A stretch of 64,000 nucleotides of DNA, taken from the NCBI GenBank assembly GCA_038735125.1, contig JAVYNU010000003.1, forward strand, positions 62,001-126,000, written 5' to 3'. The notes under the pieces were generated by a model that saw only the letters and a program-made list of their open reading frames with translations, ran no database searches and had not been told where the DNA came from. Each line of letters starts with the position of its first letter. Position 1 is the stretch's first letter. Positions 35,730 to 45,003 of this stretch are shown here, piece by piece. Made by a program: the position numbers and the translations under genes. The DNA comes from Ignisphaera sp. Lineage in GTDB: Archaea; Thermoproteota; Thermoprotei_A; Sulfolobales; Ignisphaeraceae.

Positions 35730-36338
35730 TTATAATTTTAATTTTCGTGCAAGTAGCACTTTGTAGCCTTTTTTTGAGGCTCTTATCTCTACTTTGCTGA
35801 ATGTCTGTCTCATTAATTTCTCAATTTTTTCGGCGCCTTTTCTTGCAACTATTTGCAGTGTTCCTCCTGCATTTAGATGTTTTGGCGCTTCTACTATTAT
35901 CCTCTCTACGACATCTGAGCCTGTTGCAAAAGGTGGGTTGCTGTATATTGCATCAAAAACCATGTTTGCTACTGGTTCATATAAATTACCATGGAGAATT
36001 ATGATAGAGTTTGTATCTAGTTTGTTTCTGATAACATTCCTTCTTGCTAGTCTCACCGTCTCTTCATTTATATCTACCATATAAATCTTTAGTTTTGGGT
36101 TTAGCTTAGCTATGGTAATCCCTATTACACCATAACCACACCCCATATCGAGTACCATACCTTCTTCAGGTACTTCAGCATATTCTAGGAGAAGTTTTGT
36201 GCCATCATCAATTCTCTTATACGAGAATATGCCGGAAACAACCTCAAATTCTACTGTAACTCCCCTAATAACATCTGATATTAGTGCATAGCCACCTCTT
36301 CTCTTTACTTTTCTTGAATAATAGTGAGAGCCTGTCAT
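35730..36338 (-). CDS. RsmC-like class I SAM-dependent methyltransferase
   Basis: The protein is about 202 residues. It has VLDMGCGYGVIGI (SAM motif I), KIYMVDINEETVRLARRN, and YSNPPFATGSD, the NPPF motif of N-methyltransferases acting on nucleic acid or protein amines. The size matches the small single-domain archaeal relatives of RsmC (COG2813). The start at 36338 overlaps the cbf5 stop as ATGA; a longer frame begins at 36368. It is translationally coupled to cbf5, suggesting an RNA substrate. Confidence 0.8.
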   Translation of the reverse strand: MTGSHYYSRKVKRRGGYALISDVIRGVTVEFEVVSGIFSYKRIDDGTKLLLEYAEVPEEGMVLDMGCGYGVIGITIAKLNPKLKIYMVDINEETVRLARRNVIRNKLDTNSIIILHGNLYEPVANMVFDAIYSNPPFATGSDVVERIIVEAPKHLNAGGTLQIVARKGAEKIEKLMRQTFSKVEIRASKKGYKVLLARKLKL

Positions 36339-37428
36339 GATCCCTCTACTTTCTTGGGTTTCTTCCACATAGGTGGGTACATATTTGGTTGCATAACAAC
36401 ACGTTCGATATTTGCCACAATACCCTTCTCACTTTTTATAATCTCGTCTAAATCCATGACACTTTTGCCAATAGCTATAAGCTCTCCCTTCAATGTGAAT
36501 ATAGCTACTCTATCACTTTTTTTCACATCATTCGATAAAGCAACTACACCAGGTGCTGCAAGCTGAGCACCATGTGTTATAGCGCCAACGGCAGAATCTT
36601 TTACTATAATCCTTGGCAAGTGAGCAACTATAAATTCTCCTGGTAGAACAATCTTTCGGATGAGGGTCTCATCTCCATATTTACGATGAAGGTAGAGAGC
36701 TTCGCTAACCTCATGCATGGTTACAACAGGTAGATCTTCCCTTATATGAGCGACAGCTGTTCTTCTCAACTCCCTCATATGAGCTTCAACACCAAGCAGA
36801 AGGCCTATATCATGACAAAGCTTCCTTATATAGGTTCCAGACTCGCATCTAACTTTAAATAAGACATGTTTTCCGTCCTCAACCTCCAGAACTTCTATCG
36901 AGTATATCTCCTTAATTCTCAAAGTTCTTTTAACAGATGATCTTAGAGGTGGTCTTTGATATATCTTGCCAATAAACATGTTCATGACCTCCATAAGCCT
37001 ATCTGCTTCAACCTTATCGTGAAGCTCCATCAAAGCTACATACTCTTTGTAGGAATGCATAAGCAATCCTATGACTCTGGTGGCATTCTCTAGCGCTATT
37101 GGAAGTACTCCTGTAACCTTTGGGTCTCCCCGCCCAAACCCTAGATGGGTTTGGGCCCTAGGGTACCCCCATGCCCAGCTTTGGAGATGTTAAACATTTT
37201 CTTAATCCATGCTACAATTTCGTGACTTGTTGGACCAGGAGGTTTATCTAGCGGAATAAATCCATAATCTATATATACATCAATAGGTCTTTCAAGTGGA
37301 TGGAAACCATATTTAGGATCTGTTTCAGCTTCTGATTTAATTATATAGTTACGCGTCTTACCTGCTATTTCATCTAGTCTCTTTAAAAAATTGAGGCCTT
37401 TTTCATTTTCTATATTCATAACTCCCAC
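36335..37428 (-). CDS. cbf5: tRNA/rRNA pseudouridine synthase Cbf5 (spliced, two exons)
   Basis: Exon 1 is 37428-37158 and exon 2 is 37125-36335; removing the 32-base intron restores GTLDPKVTGVLPIALENATRV, the TruB/Cbf5 active-site motif, and gives a 353-residue protein. The catalytic Asp codon is itself split (G|AC). Exon 2 also carries CESGTYIRKL and a C-terminal PUA domain with GELIAIGKS. Cbf5 is the catalytic subunit of H/ACA guide RNPs with Nop10, Gar1 and L7Ae; Nop10 is at 52.6 kb here. An intron at this codon has been described in other crenarchaea. Unspliced, the frame ends at 37141. Confidence 0.93.
37126..37157 (-). other. bulge-helix-bulge intron in cbf5 mRNA
   Basis: The 32-base intron contains a ten-base-pair hairpin (GCCCAAACCC paired with GGGTTTGGGC). 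Exon CCCT pairs with intron GGGG to form the central helix, with bulges AG|G and AG|A at the cut sites. The outer exon-exon helix (GGG with CCC) is imperfect. The length is 2 mod 3, exactly what is needed to connect the two reading frames. This is a substrate for the tRNA splicing endonuclease and RtcB. Confidence 0.92.
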
Positions 37429-37496
37429 ACAATTTCTTATCCTTAACTAGAAATATTTCTTTACTAGAAACATGAAGTATTCTATGCTGCAGAAGA

Positions 37497-37799
37497 CTAT
37501 CTCTTGAGCAGTGTTGGCGCTAACCTTACCTTTACCTTCTCTTTCATAAACTCTATAAGCCCTGCTTGTTCTAGGGCCTTAGCAACCTCTTCATCAGATG
37601 CTCCCCTTTGTATCTCAATTTTTTTGTCAAGCACCTCTATATGGTTTATATTGCATCTCCTTCTTTTTATACCAGAAACCTGCTTCGGCCCTGTTATAAG
37701 TACATAGTTTTCATCTATTATATCTACTATCACACACTTTCTACCGGCTTCTCTACCAGCAATTTTTACGCATATTCTTCCGATTTCTATTGCTGGCAC
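37497..37799 (-). CDS. rpl14e: ribosomal protein L14e (eL14)
   Basis: The 100-residue KOW-type SH3-like protein has [25 protein letters not shown] at its N-terminus, the typical eL14 fold, and [21 protein letters not shown]. It belongs to the large subunit. It lies between cmk and cbf5, the standard crenarchaeal order. The start ATG is followed by PAIEIGR as in relatives. Confidence 0.93.
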   Translation of the reverse strand: MPAIEIGRICVKIAGREAGRKCVIVDIIDENYVLITGPKQVSGIKRRRCNINHIEVLDKKIEIQRGASDEEVAKALEQAGLIEFMKEKVKVRLAPTLLKR

Positions 37800-37854
37800 G
37801 CCCCAACACCTTGTTTTTTACTGTGGTATATCTTTAATTAGAAAGGTTTTTAAG

Positions 37855-38412
37855 CTATTTTTTAGTGTTTTTAAATACAATTTCAAGTGCTTTGTCTATA
37901 ATCTCAACAATTTCTTCGGGAGCAAATCTTTCGCTATTAATCACCAGGTCGAAGTCTGTATAATCACTGATGTCAATGTTGTAAAGTTTTAGAAACCTGT
38001 TCTTCTCTATCTCTTCTCTTAACTTGGTTTCTCTCAGAACCTCCTCAATTGGTTTTCCATCTCTTTCAGCGAGTCTTCGAACCCTAACATCGAAGCTTGC
38101 AACTATTGCTATTCTTAGATCTGCGAGTCCTTTCAGCAACCAAGGAGATGCATGCCCATCTATAACTACATTACCTTTTCTAGCCTCTTCCTTTGCAATA
38201 GAATCTAGCATTAAGTCTATAGATGGGTCTTTAGCCGCGATCTCAGTTAACTGTACAAGAGAGAGCCCACGCTCGCTAGCAATGCGCCTAAAAATTTGTC
38301 CTATTGAAATGTGTCTTAAACCACGTTTCTGAGCAACTAACTTTGCAATTGTTGTCTTGCCACTACCTGGGGGCCCACCTATTGCTATAACAATTTTCTT
38401 ATTTTGTGACAG
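37855..38412 (-). CDS. cmk: cytidylate (CMP) kinase, apparently with a non-standard start codon
   Basis: The reading frame includes a P-loop GGPPGSGKTTIAK and HISIGQIFRRIA, then VVIDGHASPWLL and ERDGKPIEEVL: an archaeal Cmk phosphorylating CMP/dCMP with ATP. No ATG, GTG or TTG occurs between the in-frame TGA at 38421-38419 and the P-loop; the first ATG (38217-38211 area) would delete the P-loop. The best start is CTG at 38412, six bases after GGTGA (38423-38419) inside the overlapping L34e gene, giving 185 residues. ATT at 38394 is an alternative. The function is secure, the start is inferred. Confidence 0.85.
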   Translation of the reverse strand: MSQNKKIVIAIGGPPGSGKTTIAKLVAQKRGLRHISIGQIFRRIASERGLSLVQLTEIAAKDPSIDLMLDSIAKEEARKGNVVIDGHASPWLLKGLADLRIAIVASFDVRVRRLAERDGKPIEEVLRETKLREEIEKNRFLKLYNIDISDYTDFDLVINSERFAPEEIVEIIDKALEIVFKNTKK

Positions 38413-38674
38413 ATTCTCTCACCACAATCTTTAGAGCCTCTCTTAAACAATTGGCGCATAGAACTCCTCCAAACATTCTCTGAGGCCTTTTTAATGTCTT
38501 CGGCAATTTCCTTCTTAGATCATCTTTTATCGGAACCCCATTCAGTATAGCGCCACATCTGGCACATTTCATTGGGGTATTCTTCCTTCTCTCATAGTGT
38601 ACAACTGTTTTTCCGCCTGGTGTCTTTCTATGCATTCTCTTATAGGATCTTGACCTAAGAGCGGGCCTTGTCAT
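38399..38674 (-). CDS. rpl34e: ribosomal protein L34e (eL34)
   Basis: The 91-residue protein has an N-terminal basic TRPALRSRSYKRMHRKTPGG, then a zinc ribbon with CARCG and CANC. It is part of the large subunit. Its 3' end overlaps the start of cmk and contains the presumed cmk ribosome binding site within the Val-Arg codons. Confidence 0.95.
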   Translation of the reverse strand: MTRPALRSRSYKRMHRKTPGGKTVVHYERRKNTPMKCARCGAILNGVPIKDDLRRKLPKTLKRPQRMFGGVLCANCLREALKIVVRESVTK

Positions 38675-38789
38675 ATATTGAAAACACCAACTATTATCAT
38701 TGCTACTATATGCAAAGTGTATCTATGTCCACACTTATAAGCTTTAAATGATGGGCCTATTTATTATTTATCGTCTAAAAGCATTTAGC

Positions 38790-39239
38790 CTAGTATTGAC
38801 CAAGATACCTCTTTGCATAGTAGTCATATAGAGGTAGATATAGTAAGAATACTAAGAAATGTATCCACACAATCGATATGTTACATGCATTTTCTGCTGG
38901 AAACGCTATTGGAATAGGAGCTAGACAAGCACTATTAATTCTAATCAAATCAATATAGCTCCCAAAAAGAATTATTGATATTAATGAATATGAAACAAGT
39001 GCTATGATATAGAAAGTAAATGGTATTATAAATTGAAACATTGATAACTTAAAGATGCTCCCCCTAACCTTCTTTACTTGCGATGAGGCAACAATATATT
39101 TTTTTCTGCTTATGTAAGCCTTTCTAACTGTTCTCTCTATCATAGCACTTTGCTTTACAACATTATATCGCTTGACAATATTTATTGTACCATAAAGAGC
39201 TAAGGTATTTACTGTAAAGCTTATTGCAAGTGCTAACAT
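38790..39239 (-). CDS. DUF106 / EMC3-type membrane insertase (Ylp1-like)
   Basis: The 149-residue protein has three membrane spans (about residues 3-22, 68-90, 122-140) and a positively charged cytoplasmic segment between spans 1 and 2 (RKAYISRKKYIVASSQVKKVRG). This is the archaeal Oxa1/YidC-related group linked to eukaryotic EMC3 and TMCO1, which helps insert membrane proteins. Its position just downstream of secY is the usual one, but an adenylate kinase gene often found between them is missing. Confidence 0.8.
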   Translation of the reverse strand: MLALAISFTVNTLALYGTINIVKRYNVVKQSAMIERTVRKAYISRKKYIVASSQVKKVRGSIFKLSMFQFIIPFTFYIIALVSYSLISIILFGSYIDLIRINSACLAPIPIAFPAENACNISIVWIHFLVFLLYLPLYDYYAKRYLGQY

Positions 39240-39257
39240 AACTATAGTTTTCAGACT

Positions 39258-40637
39258 CTATTCACCTATTAATCTTCTAAGCATTGGATACATCTCAAGC
39301 GTTCTCTCATACATCAATATTTGGTAATAGTTATAGACTATTCCTACTGCAAGCAACAATCCTGTTCCAGTACCATAACTGCCAAATATATCGCCAACAA
39401 GTGATATAACGGCAACAGCTATTGAGCTGAATACTGCAAGTGGATATATGTACCTCGCTAGATATGATGCCAATACCCTCGGGTTTCTCCTCATACCTGG
39501 TATGTCAAGCCCAGACTTTATTAGATTCTCAGCCTGTGCCTCTGGATTGAGACCAGCTATCTCAACCCACAGTAAACCAAATAGAATACACATAGCCATA
39601 AACATTATTGTATATGTTATGGACTGCCATGGTCTTATTATGAATGTATATAACGTAGGTGGTGAAAGATAAGCCCGAATAGCGTTGACAGTATCAGCTC
39701 CAATATAGTTTTGAAGCAAGTTCAAGAAGAGTACTATATCTGATATTAATATACCTGTAAGCAAAACAGGAATGTTAGTTACATAAAGAAGTTGCAAAGG
39801 AACCTTGGTTTTTATACCTCCGTATCTGCTCACAACAATTGGTATATTTATTCTCGCAGCATTAAGATAAGATAGTGCTGCTATTAGGGATATAGATGTT
39901 ACAAGACCAACAATTGTTGGATATCCTGCTGCAAGCCTATCTATAAAGATATACCAAAAGTTTAATGCACCATTCCTAATACTGGTTATTACAAATGGTA
40001 TTAGCCCATATATTTCCCCCCCAGACTGAAGAGGATAAGGCGTGAAAAGATCACTGAAGAACCTCCATGCAACACCTATTAAAATGAAGAGGCTTACACC
40101 ACTGCCAAGCCCCCAACCTTTCTGCACAGCCTCATCAAGCATTATAATCACTATTCCACCCCATAAGAGCTGCGCTACAACAGCAACCTTGATCCATATG
40201 GGGACAGCTTGGGGAATATACCAGTAAACCCCACTTACCACAAAACCTGTTGCCTCTACAATGGCAAGTATTATTCCAAGACCTTTAGAGGCTAATGTAA
40301 AGTTCTTCCTAGCCTCAGGATCATTTAAGTCTAGGTCTAATATCTTTGCACCAACAAGTATCTGCAGAATCAAACCAGCTGTAACTATAGGACCAATTCC
40401 GAGCTGTGCAAAGGTTCCAGACTGCATAGCCAAAATAATACTTATGATTGGAGATATTGCTCCTCTGCCCGCTGTTTGAATGCCGTAAAGCTTTGTTGAA
40501 GCTAGCATAACATATGCTATCGCCACCAGCGCTGTAAATAAGAGCCTCTTCCCCAGAGAGACTTTTCTAGCAGGTCTTGGAGCAGATGGTATTACAAGCC
40601 CTATCTTTGCTAATGCCTCAATTATTCCCAACATCAT
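39258..40637 (-). CDS. secY: protein translocase subunit SecY
   Basis: The 459-residue protein has ten spans: YGIQTAGRGAISPII near the plug, GIGPIVTAGLILQILVG, the cytoplasmic loop SRYGGIKTKVPLQLLYVTNIPVLL, and LNPEAQAENLIKSGLDIPGMRRNP in loop 8/9. It forms the protein-conducting channel with SecE and Sec61-beta. It follows L15 (82-base gap) as in most archaea. Start ATG at 40637 or the next codon. Confidence 0.96.
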   Translation of the reverse strand: MMLGIIEALAKIGLVIPSAPRPARKVSLGKRLLFTALVAIAYVMLASTKLYGIQTAGRGAISPIISIILAMQSGTFAQLGIGPIVTAGLILQILVGAKILDLDLNDPEARKNFTLASKGLGIILAIVEATGFVVSGVYWYIPQAVPIWIKVAVVAQLLWGGIVIIMLDEAVQKGWGLGSGVSLFILIGVAWRFFSDLFTPYPLQSGGEIYGLIPFVITSIRNGALNFWYIFIDRLAAGYPTIVGLVTSISLIAALSYLNAARINIPIVVSRYGGIKTKVPLQLLYVTNIPVLLTGILISDIVLFLNLLQNYIGADTVNAIRAYLSPPTLYTFIIRPWQSITYTIMFMAMCILFGLLWVEIAGLNPEAQAENLIKSGLDIPGMRRNPRVLASYLARYIYPLAVFSSIAVAVISLVGDIFGSYGTGTGLLLAVGIVYNYYQILMYERTLEMYPMLRRLIGE

Positions 40638-40719
40638 ACACCCATCATAATGGACAAGGATTAATTGGTTTGAATCTTAAAGATTTGTAAATCAGTTCAG
40701 AAAATATATTCTTCACACT

Positions 40720-41163
<444 letters not shown>

Positions 41164-41164
41164 T

Positions 41165-41653
41165 TTACATCATCCTTAACAACAAATCATTTATCTCCTT
41201 GCCTCTATATCCCAGTTCACCACCATCTTTATAAGGTTTTTTGATACTCCCTTTGAATCCTTTTGATGGTGGATGCAACCTAAATATTGGTTTTATCCCA
41301 TAGTTTTCTAGTTTATGGTAAAGCACTTTATTTTCAAATATCGCTTTTGCTAACACATCTATATTTTCAAACCCTAGAACCTTCTTAACATATTCATCAG
41401 TTAGTGGCTTGTTTCCGACTATTCTCCCCCTAGTTTTAAGCAATTGAGTTAAAACAGAGAGATCTATTTCTCCCCATGTTATCCAATCCTTAACCTTTTC
41501 TAACATCCCCTCGATCTCCGGGGTGGCAGGGTATATAACGCAGTGGAACTTTCTTGTAAGCCTTAAAAGCCTAAGTGTATATTCCACATCTTTTGGAGTT
41601 CCCACGGTTCCTCTTAGCCTTATTATTGCATATAGCTTCGTATTTACTCCCAT
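41165..41653 (-). CDS. rpl30: ribosomal protein L30 (uL30)
   Basis: 162 residues. [26 protein letters not shown] at the N-terminus is the ferredoxin-like L30 domain; the archaeal C-terminal extension runs to [19 protein letters not shown]. It overlaps S5 by ten bases, so translation is probably coupled. Confidence 0.95.
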   Translation of the reverse strand: MGVNTKLYAIIRLRGTVGTPKDVEYTLRLLRLTRKFHCVIYPATPEIEGMLEKVKDWITWGEIDLSVLTQLLKTRGRIVGNKPLTDEYVKKVLGFENIDVLAKAIFENKVLYHKLENYGIKPIFRLHPPSKGFKGSIKKPYKDGGELGYRGKEINDLLLRMM

Positions 41654-42279
41654 GCTTTCTTACCCCAGTCAACTGGTGTCACAAATCTATTAGTATTCTT
41701 AAGAGCATTGTACACAGCTTTAGCAAAGTTTATGGTTGTTCTTGTCTCGCCTTTGGTGAACGTCCATACATCTCTTAATCCAGCTAAGCGCAAAATTGTT
41801 TTAGCCACCTCTCCCGCAACTATTCCTACACCAAGTGGTGCAGGGATCAGCGTTATTTCTACGCTACCAGACTTTCCATTAACTCTAAATGGAACTGAAT
41901 GTGGTTCGTTACAGCTACACTCCCAACTTCCACAACCTCTTCTAACAGGGATTATGTTTAACTTAGCATCTATGGTCGCTTTTTCTATTGCTGTTCTCAG
42001 CTGCTTTGCCTTCCCTATACCTAGACCGACGTATCCATTCTCATTACCAATGGCAACAGCAGCTCTAAACCTTGAAATCCTACCTGCATCAGTCATTTTT
42101 TGTACCAACACAACATCTAAAATCTCCTGTTTCAAATTGGGAAGAAGAATATCAATAATTTCAGGCTCCATTATTACTGCATTTAAAGCAAATATTTGAT
42201 CTATTGATGTAATCTTACCTTCCTTAACCATCCAACCAAGTCTTGTTCTAGGGGTCCACTCCTCAATATTTATGCTCAT
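41644..42279 (-). CDS. rps5: ribosomal protein S5 (uS5)
   Basis: 211 residues. It has the double-stranded RNA-binding S5 domain ([23 protein letters not shown]) and the C-terminal domain [19 protein letters not shown]-like segment (here [19 protein letters not shown]). Archaeal inserts include a small cysteine cluster [13 protein letters not shown]. It is needed for decoding accuracy and head folding of the small subunit. GAGGTGG precedes the ATG. Confidence 0.95.
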   Translation of the reverse strand: MSINIEEWTPRTRLGWMVKEGKITSIDQIFALNAVIMEPEIIDILLPNLKQEILDVVLVQKMTDAGRISRFRAAVAIGNENGYVGLGIGKAKQLRTAIEKATIDAKLNIIPVRRGCGSWECSCNEPHSVPFRVNGKSGSVEITLIPAPLGVGIVAGEVAKTILRLAGLRDVWTFTKGETRTTINFAKAVYNALKNTNRFVTPVDWGKKAWE

Positions 42280-42298
42280 AGCTGCTGAACCACCTCCT

Positions 42299-42952
42299 TC
42301 AAATACCTCTCTTCATCAGATTATCAATTATATTTGCAATATTTTTGTTTTCTGATATGGACGAATAAACATTTAGTATCACATTTCTTACATGTTCAAA
42401 GTGCTCCACAAGATTTCTTGGATCAAATCCTGTTCTAAGCAACGCTGAAAATTGTCTATTAAACTTTTCTGGGTCTTTTTCACTTAGCGTCTTAGCATAC
42501 TCAGCTATGGTAACTCCTCTCAACCTATCATCACCTGGCAACATCTCTTGATCTACAGGAACCTTTACACCACCATCGATAACGCCTTTTATTACAGCAA
42601 ATATTTTCGATCCTTTAACTGGTCTATGAAGACCTATATCGGCAATAGCTTCTTTAATTCCTAGTTTACTCGCTCTTAAACCAGCTAGGAGCCCTACAAG
42701 ATATGCTGCTGGCGTGTTCTTTGTTCCACCTCTCCATCCAAATAATTTTACAAGTTCCCTGCTATGAGCAGATACTATTACATAATCTCCCATCGGCGTC
42801 AGATAAACAAACTGAACACTTATATATTTGTTAGTCTTTCTAATCATTAAAACTATATGCTTATTTCTGGCAAGCTTATATCTTTTATGGTAGTTTGTCT
42901 TTCCTTCTCTTCTTCTCTTTTTAGGAACTTTGTAATTTGATCCATGAGCCAA
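42299..42952 (-). CDS. rpl18: ribosomal protein L18 (uL18)
   Basis: From a TTG start it reads [24 protein letters not shown], the family's exact N-terminus, 217 residues in all, with [15 protein letters not shown] and the L18 core binding 5S rRNA. The ribosome binding site GGTGA is formed by the last codon and stop of L19e (AGG TGA), five bases before the TTG. A GTG at 42961 is in frame but coincides with that site. Confidence 0.93.
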   Translation of the reverse strand: MAHGSNYKVPKKRRREGKTNYHKRYKLARNKHIVLMIRKTNKYISVQFVYLTPMGDYVIVSAHSRELVKLFGWRGGTKNTPAAYLVGLLAGLRASKLGIKEAIADIGLHRPVKGSKIFAVIKGVIDGGVKVPVDQEMLPGDDRLRGVTIAEYAKTLSEKDPEKFNRQFSALLRTGFDPRNLVEHFEHVRNVILNVYSSISENKNIANIIDNLMKRGI

Positions 42953-42957
42953 TTTAT

Positions 42958-43416
42958 TCACCTAAAGTTTTGAGGTAACATATTCTGATCTCTCATATAC
43001 CTTTTTAGAGAGGCTAAGCTGTCAAATGCTCCTCCTTTTGCTTTTCTGTATAACAATCTATATGTCTTCTTGTCTATTACCCCATTATCTCTGAGCCATT
43101 TAAGATATCTCCTGATTTTTCTGATCTTATTTATCCATAACCTTTTAGGATCTGCTCTTGCTCCTTTAGTACCCTTTCTCTTTCCTTGTCCTCTATGTCT
43201 TCCCTCCTTCCTTTCCCCATGAAACTCTCGCCATCTTCCCTTTGAATTACTCTTTGCATACTCAGCATATATAACACCATCTTTTATCAACCTCCTTATC
43301 TCCTCCTTTGTTACTGCACCCTCTATCCTATCAATAGCTGAAATGTCGAACTTTATTCTAGATTCGCCTACACCTAATATCTCAGCTGCCAACCTTTTTT
43401 GATAGCTTAAATCCAT
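42958..43416 (-). CDS. rpl19e: ribosomal protein L19e (eL19)
   Basis: From the ATG at 43416 the protein starts MDLSYQKRLAAEILGVGESRI, the family N-terminus, with the basic middle KGRWREFHGERKEGRHRGQGKRKG. It ends ...NFR-stop, the AGG TGA serving as the L18 site. Its own site is again AGG TGA, from the end of L32e, eight bases upstream. A GTG four codons earlier is less likely. Confidence 0.93.
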   Translation of the reverse strand: MDLSYQKRLAAEILGVGESRIKFDISAIDRIEGAVTKEEIRRLIKDGVIYAEYAKSNSKGRWREFHGERKEGRHRGQGKRKGTKGARADPKRLWINKIRKIRRYLKWLRDNGVIDKKTYRLLYRKAKGGAFDSLASLKRYMRDQNMLPQNFR

Positions 43417-43424
43417 TAATAATC

Positions 43425-43856
43425 TCACCTTTCATTAGCTACCTTTAAGCCTCTTGATTTAGCTAGTTTGATTAGCTCTAGTCTCTTTTTGAGACCTACA
43501 CTTGAGGCTATATAAACTATATGTTTTGATGGTTCAAGTTTATTCAGATCTTCCACGTTTGTAACTACCACCGGTTTTAACCCACTAGGGTGAAGGTTCT
43601 TAATTTCGCTTGGTGTACCATAACCTATGGATGCTTTGGGTGGATAACCTTTTAGTTCTAGTCTAACTGGATTGTCCTTTCCCCTAGGCTTTTTCCACTT
43701 TAAGTTATTTTCAAACTTTGCGAACTTCCACCATAACCATCTAAGAAACTCTGGTTTTCTCATCCTCATTTTCATTAACAATATCTTTCTTTTCTTTCTC
43801 AAACTTTTCAGCATCTTCATTCTTTTTGTCAGCATCTCCTTATAATCAACACTCAT
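43425..43856 (-). CDS. rpl32e: ribosomal protein L32e (eL32)
   Basis: 143 residues. KKPEFLRWLWWKFAKFENNLKWKKPRGKDN-type centre (here RKPEFLRWLWWKFAKFEN) and VRLELKGYPPKASIGYGTPSE are the eL32 hallmarks; LKPVVVTNVEDLNKL follows. The start ATG overlaps the L6 stop (ATGA). It ends with Arg-stop, AGG TGA. Confidence 0.95.
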   Translation of the reverse strand: MSVDYKEMLTKRMKMLKSLRKKRKILLMKMRMRKPEFLRWLWWKFAKFENNLKWKKPRGKDNPVRLELKGYPPKASIGYGTPSEIKNLHPSGLKPVVVTNVEDLNKLEPSKHIVYIASSVGLKKRLELIKLAKSRGLKVANER

Positions 43857-44410
43857 TCTGCCACACCTTTTTCATAAATATATATACCGTCAACAAATAT
43901 TCTTCTATCTTTATCCTTAACCTTAGCAGCAATCTCTATATTTGCAGCTGTTTGTGAGACCTTCTCCACATCTATCCCCTCAACAATTATATCTTTACCG
44001 TCAACCCTAACCTTAACACCTTCTAATATCTTTGCCTTCCTAGGGGCTCTTTCACCAAGAAAATTCTCGATAATTACATTATCACCAGAGACCTTAACAG
44101 TGACAGGAAAGTGTGAAGATACAACCTTGAGTTTGTATCTCCAACCTTTTGTTACACCGATTATCATATTATTTATATGAGAAGAAATTGTGTACATCAA
44201 TGCTTTTGTCCTGCTATTAGCAAAAAAAGTTTCTAGAACTATTTTACCGCTCTCTACTTTGATGTCAATGTTTTTCGCATAACTAAAATCTCTTACAAGC
44301 TCTCCTTTAGGTCCCTTAACCCTCACTACTTTGTTGTTTATCTCTACCTCAACACCACTTGGAATATCTATTTGATCAACTAAATGTACAGCCCTAGCCA
44401 ATTCTACCAC
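43853..44410 (-). CDS. rpl6: ribosomal protein L6 (uL6)
   Basis: 185 residues in two repeated L6 domains: IPSGVEVEINNKVVRVKGPKGEL and, in the second half, FPVTVKVSGDNVIIENFLGE with RKAKIL. It lies near the factor-binding centre of the large subunit. GTG start at 44410, two bases after S8; an in-frame TTG three codons on is possible. Confidence 0.95.
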   Translation of the reverse strand: MVELARAVHLVDQIDIPSGVEVEINNKVVRVKGPKGELVRDFSYAKNIDIKVESGKIVLETFFANSRTKALMYTISSHINNMIIGVTKGWRYKLKVVSSHFPVTVKVSGDNVIIENFLGERAPRKAKILEGVKVRVDGKDIIVEGIDVEKVSQTAANIEIAAKVKDKDRRIFVDGIYIYEKGVAE

Positions 44411-44412
44411 CG

Positions 44413-44814
44413 TTAATAGACATAAGCTATTAGAATCCCACCTATTTTCTTTTCTATAGCCTCTCTATGAGAAAGAACTCCCTGGTTTGTTGATAGAATT
44501 AATATTCCGATATCTTTTGAAGGCAAATACCTTCTTATGTAATGGGGCATTTGCAATAGATCTCTATATGACACGGCAATTCTAGGCTTTACAGCGCCTG
44601 CCTTGTTTATCCTACCCATTAGCTGAACTAGTATCTTTCCCCATCTACCGTCATCTATGTATTCAAATTCTCCAACATAACCATATTTTTGCATAACTCT
44701 TAAAACCCTTATTATAAGTTTTGAAGCCGGCCATATCAATGCCTCCGATTTCCTTCTAACCTCAGCATTTGTAATTGTTGCAAGCGCATTTGAGAGAGTA
44801 TCTAGCATTGTCAC
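44413..44814 (-). CDS. rps8: ribosomal protein S8 (uS8)
   Basis: 133 residues. [20 protein letters not shown] at the N-terminus and the C-terminal [21 protein letters not shown] are diagnostic. It binds the central domain of 16S rRNA. GTG at 44814 is six bases after GGTGA; an ATG two codons on would be twelve bases away. Confidence 0.95.
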   Translation of the reverse strand: MTMLDTLSNALATITNAEVRRKSEALIWPASKLIIRVLRVMQKYGYVGEFEYIDDGRWGKILVQLMGRINKAGAVKPRIAVSYRDLLQMPHYIRRYLPSKDIGILILSTNQGVLSHREAIEKKIGGILIAYVY

Positions 44815-44826
44815 AGATATTCACCT

Positions 44827-44991
44827 TCAGTTGTACTTTCTAAATCCCATTATTATAGCTACTTCTCTAAAACATTGCCTACAGAGATACATACCATATT
44901 TCTGTATTACAGCATCCCTGTTACCACATCTTCTGCACACTTGCGCTCCCCGCCCATATTTTCTTTCTGTAGGTGGTCTATATTTACCCAT
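44827..44991 (-). CDS. rps14: ribosomal protein S14 (uS14), zinc-binding form
   Basis: A short gene of 54 residues: MGKYRPPTERKYGRGAQVC, then CRRCGNRD and YLCRQCFREVA, giving the four zinc cysteines (CxxC...CxxC), and ending GFRKYN. It fits exactly between L5 and S8, its normal place in archaeal spc-type operons. It is easily overlooked because of its size. Confidence 0.95.
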   Translation of the reverse strand: MGKYRPPTERKYGRGAQVCRRCGNRDAVIQKYGMYLCRQCFREVAIIMGFRKYN

Positions 44992-45003
44992 TTAACCCAC
45001 CTC

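Noticed and set aside
37141-37428. Frameshifted or truncated cbf5 (pseudogene)
   Set aside because: Removal of a well-formed 32-base bulge-helix-bulge intron restores the frame and the active site exactly.
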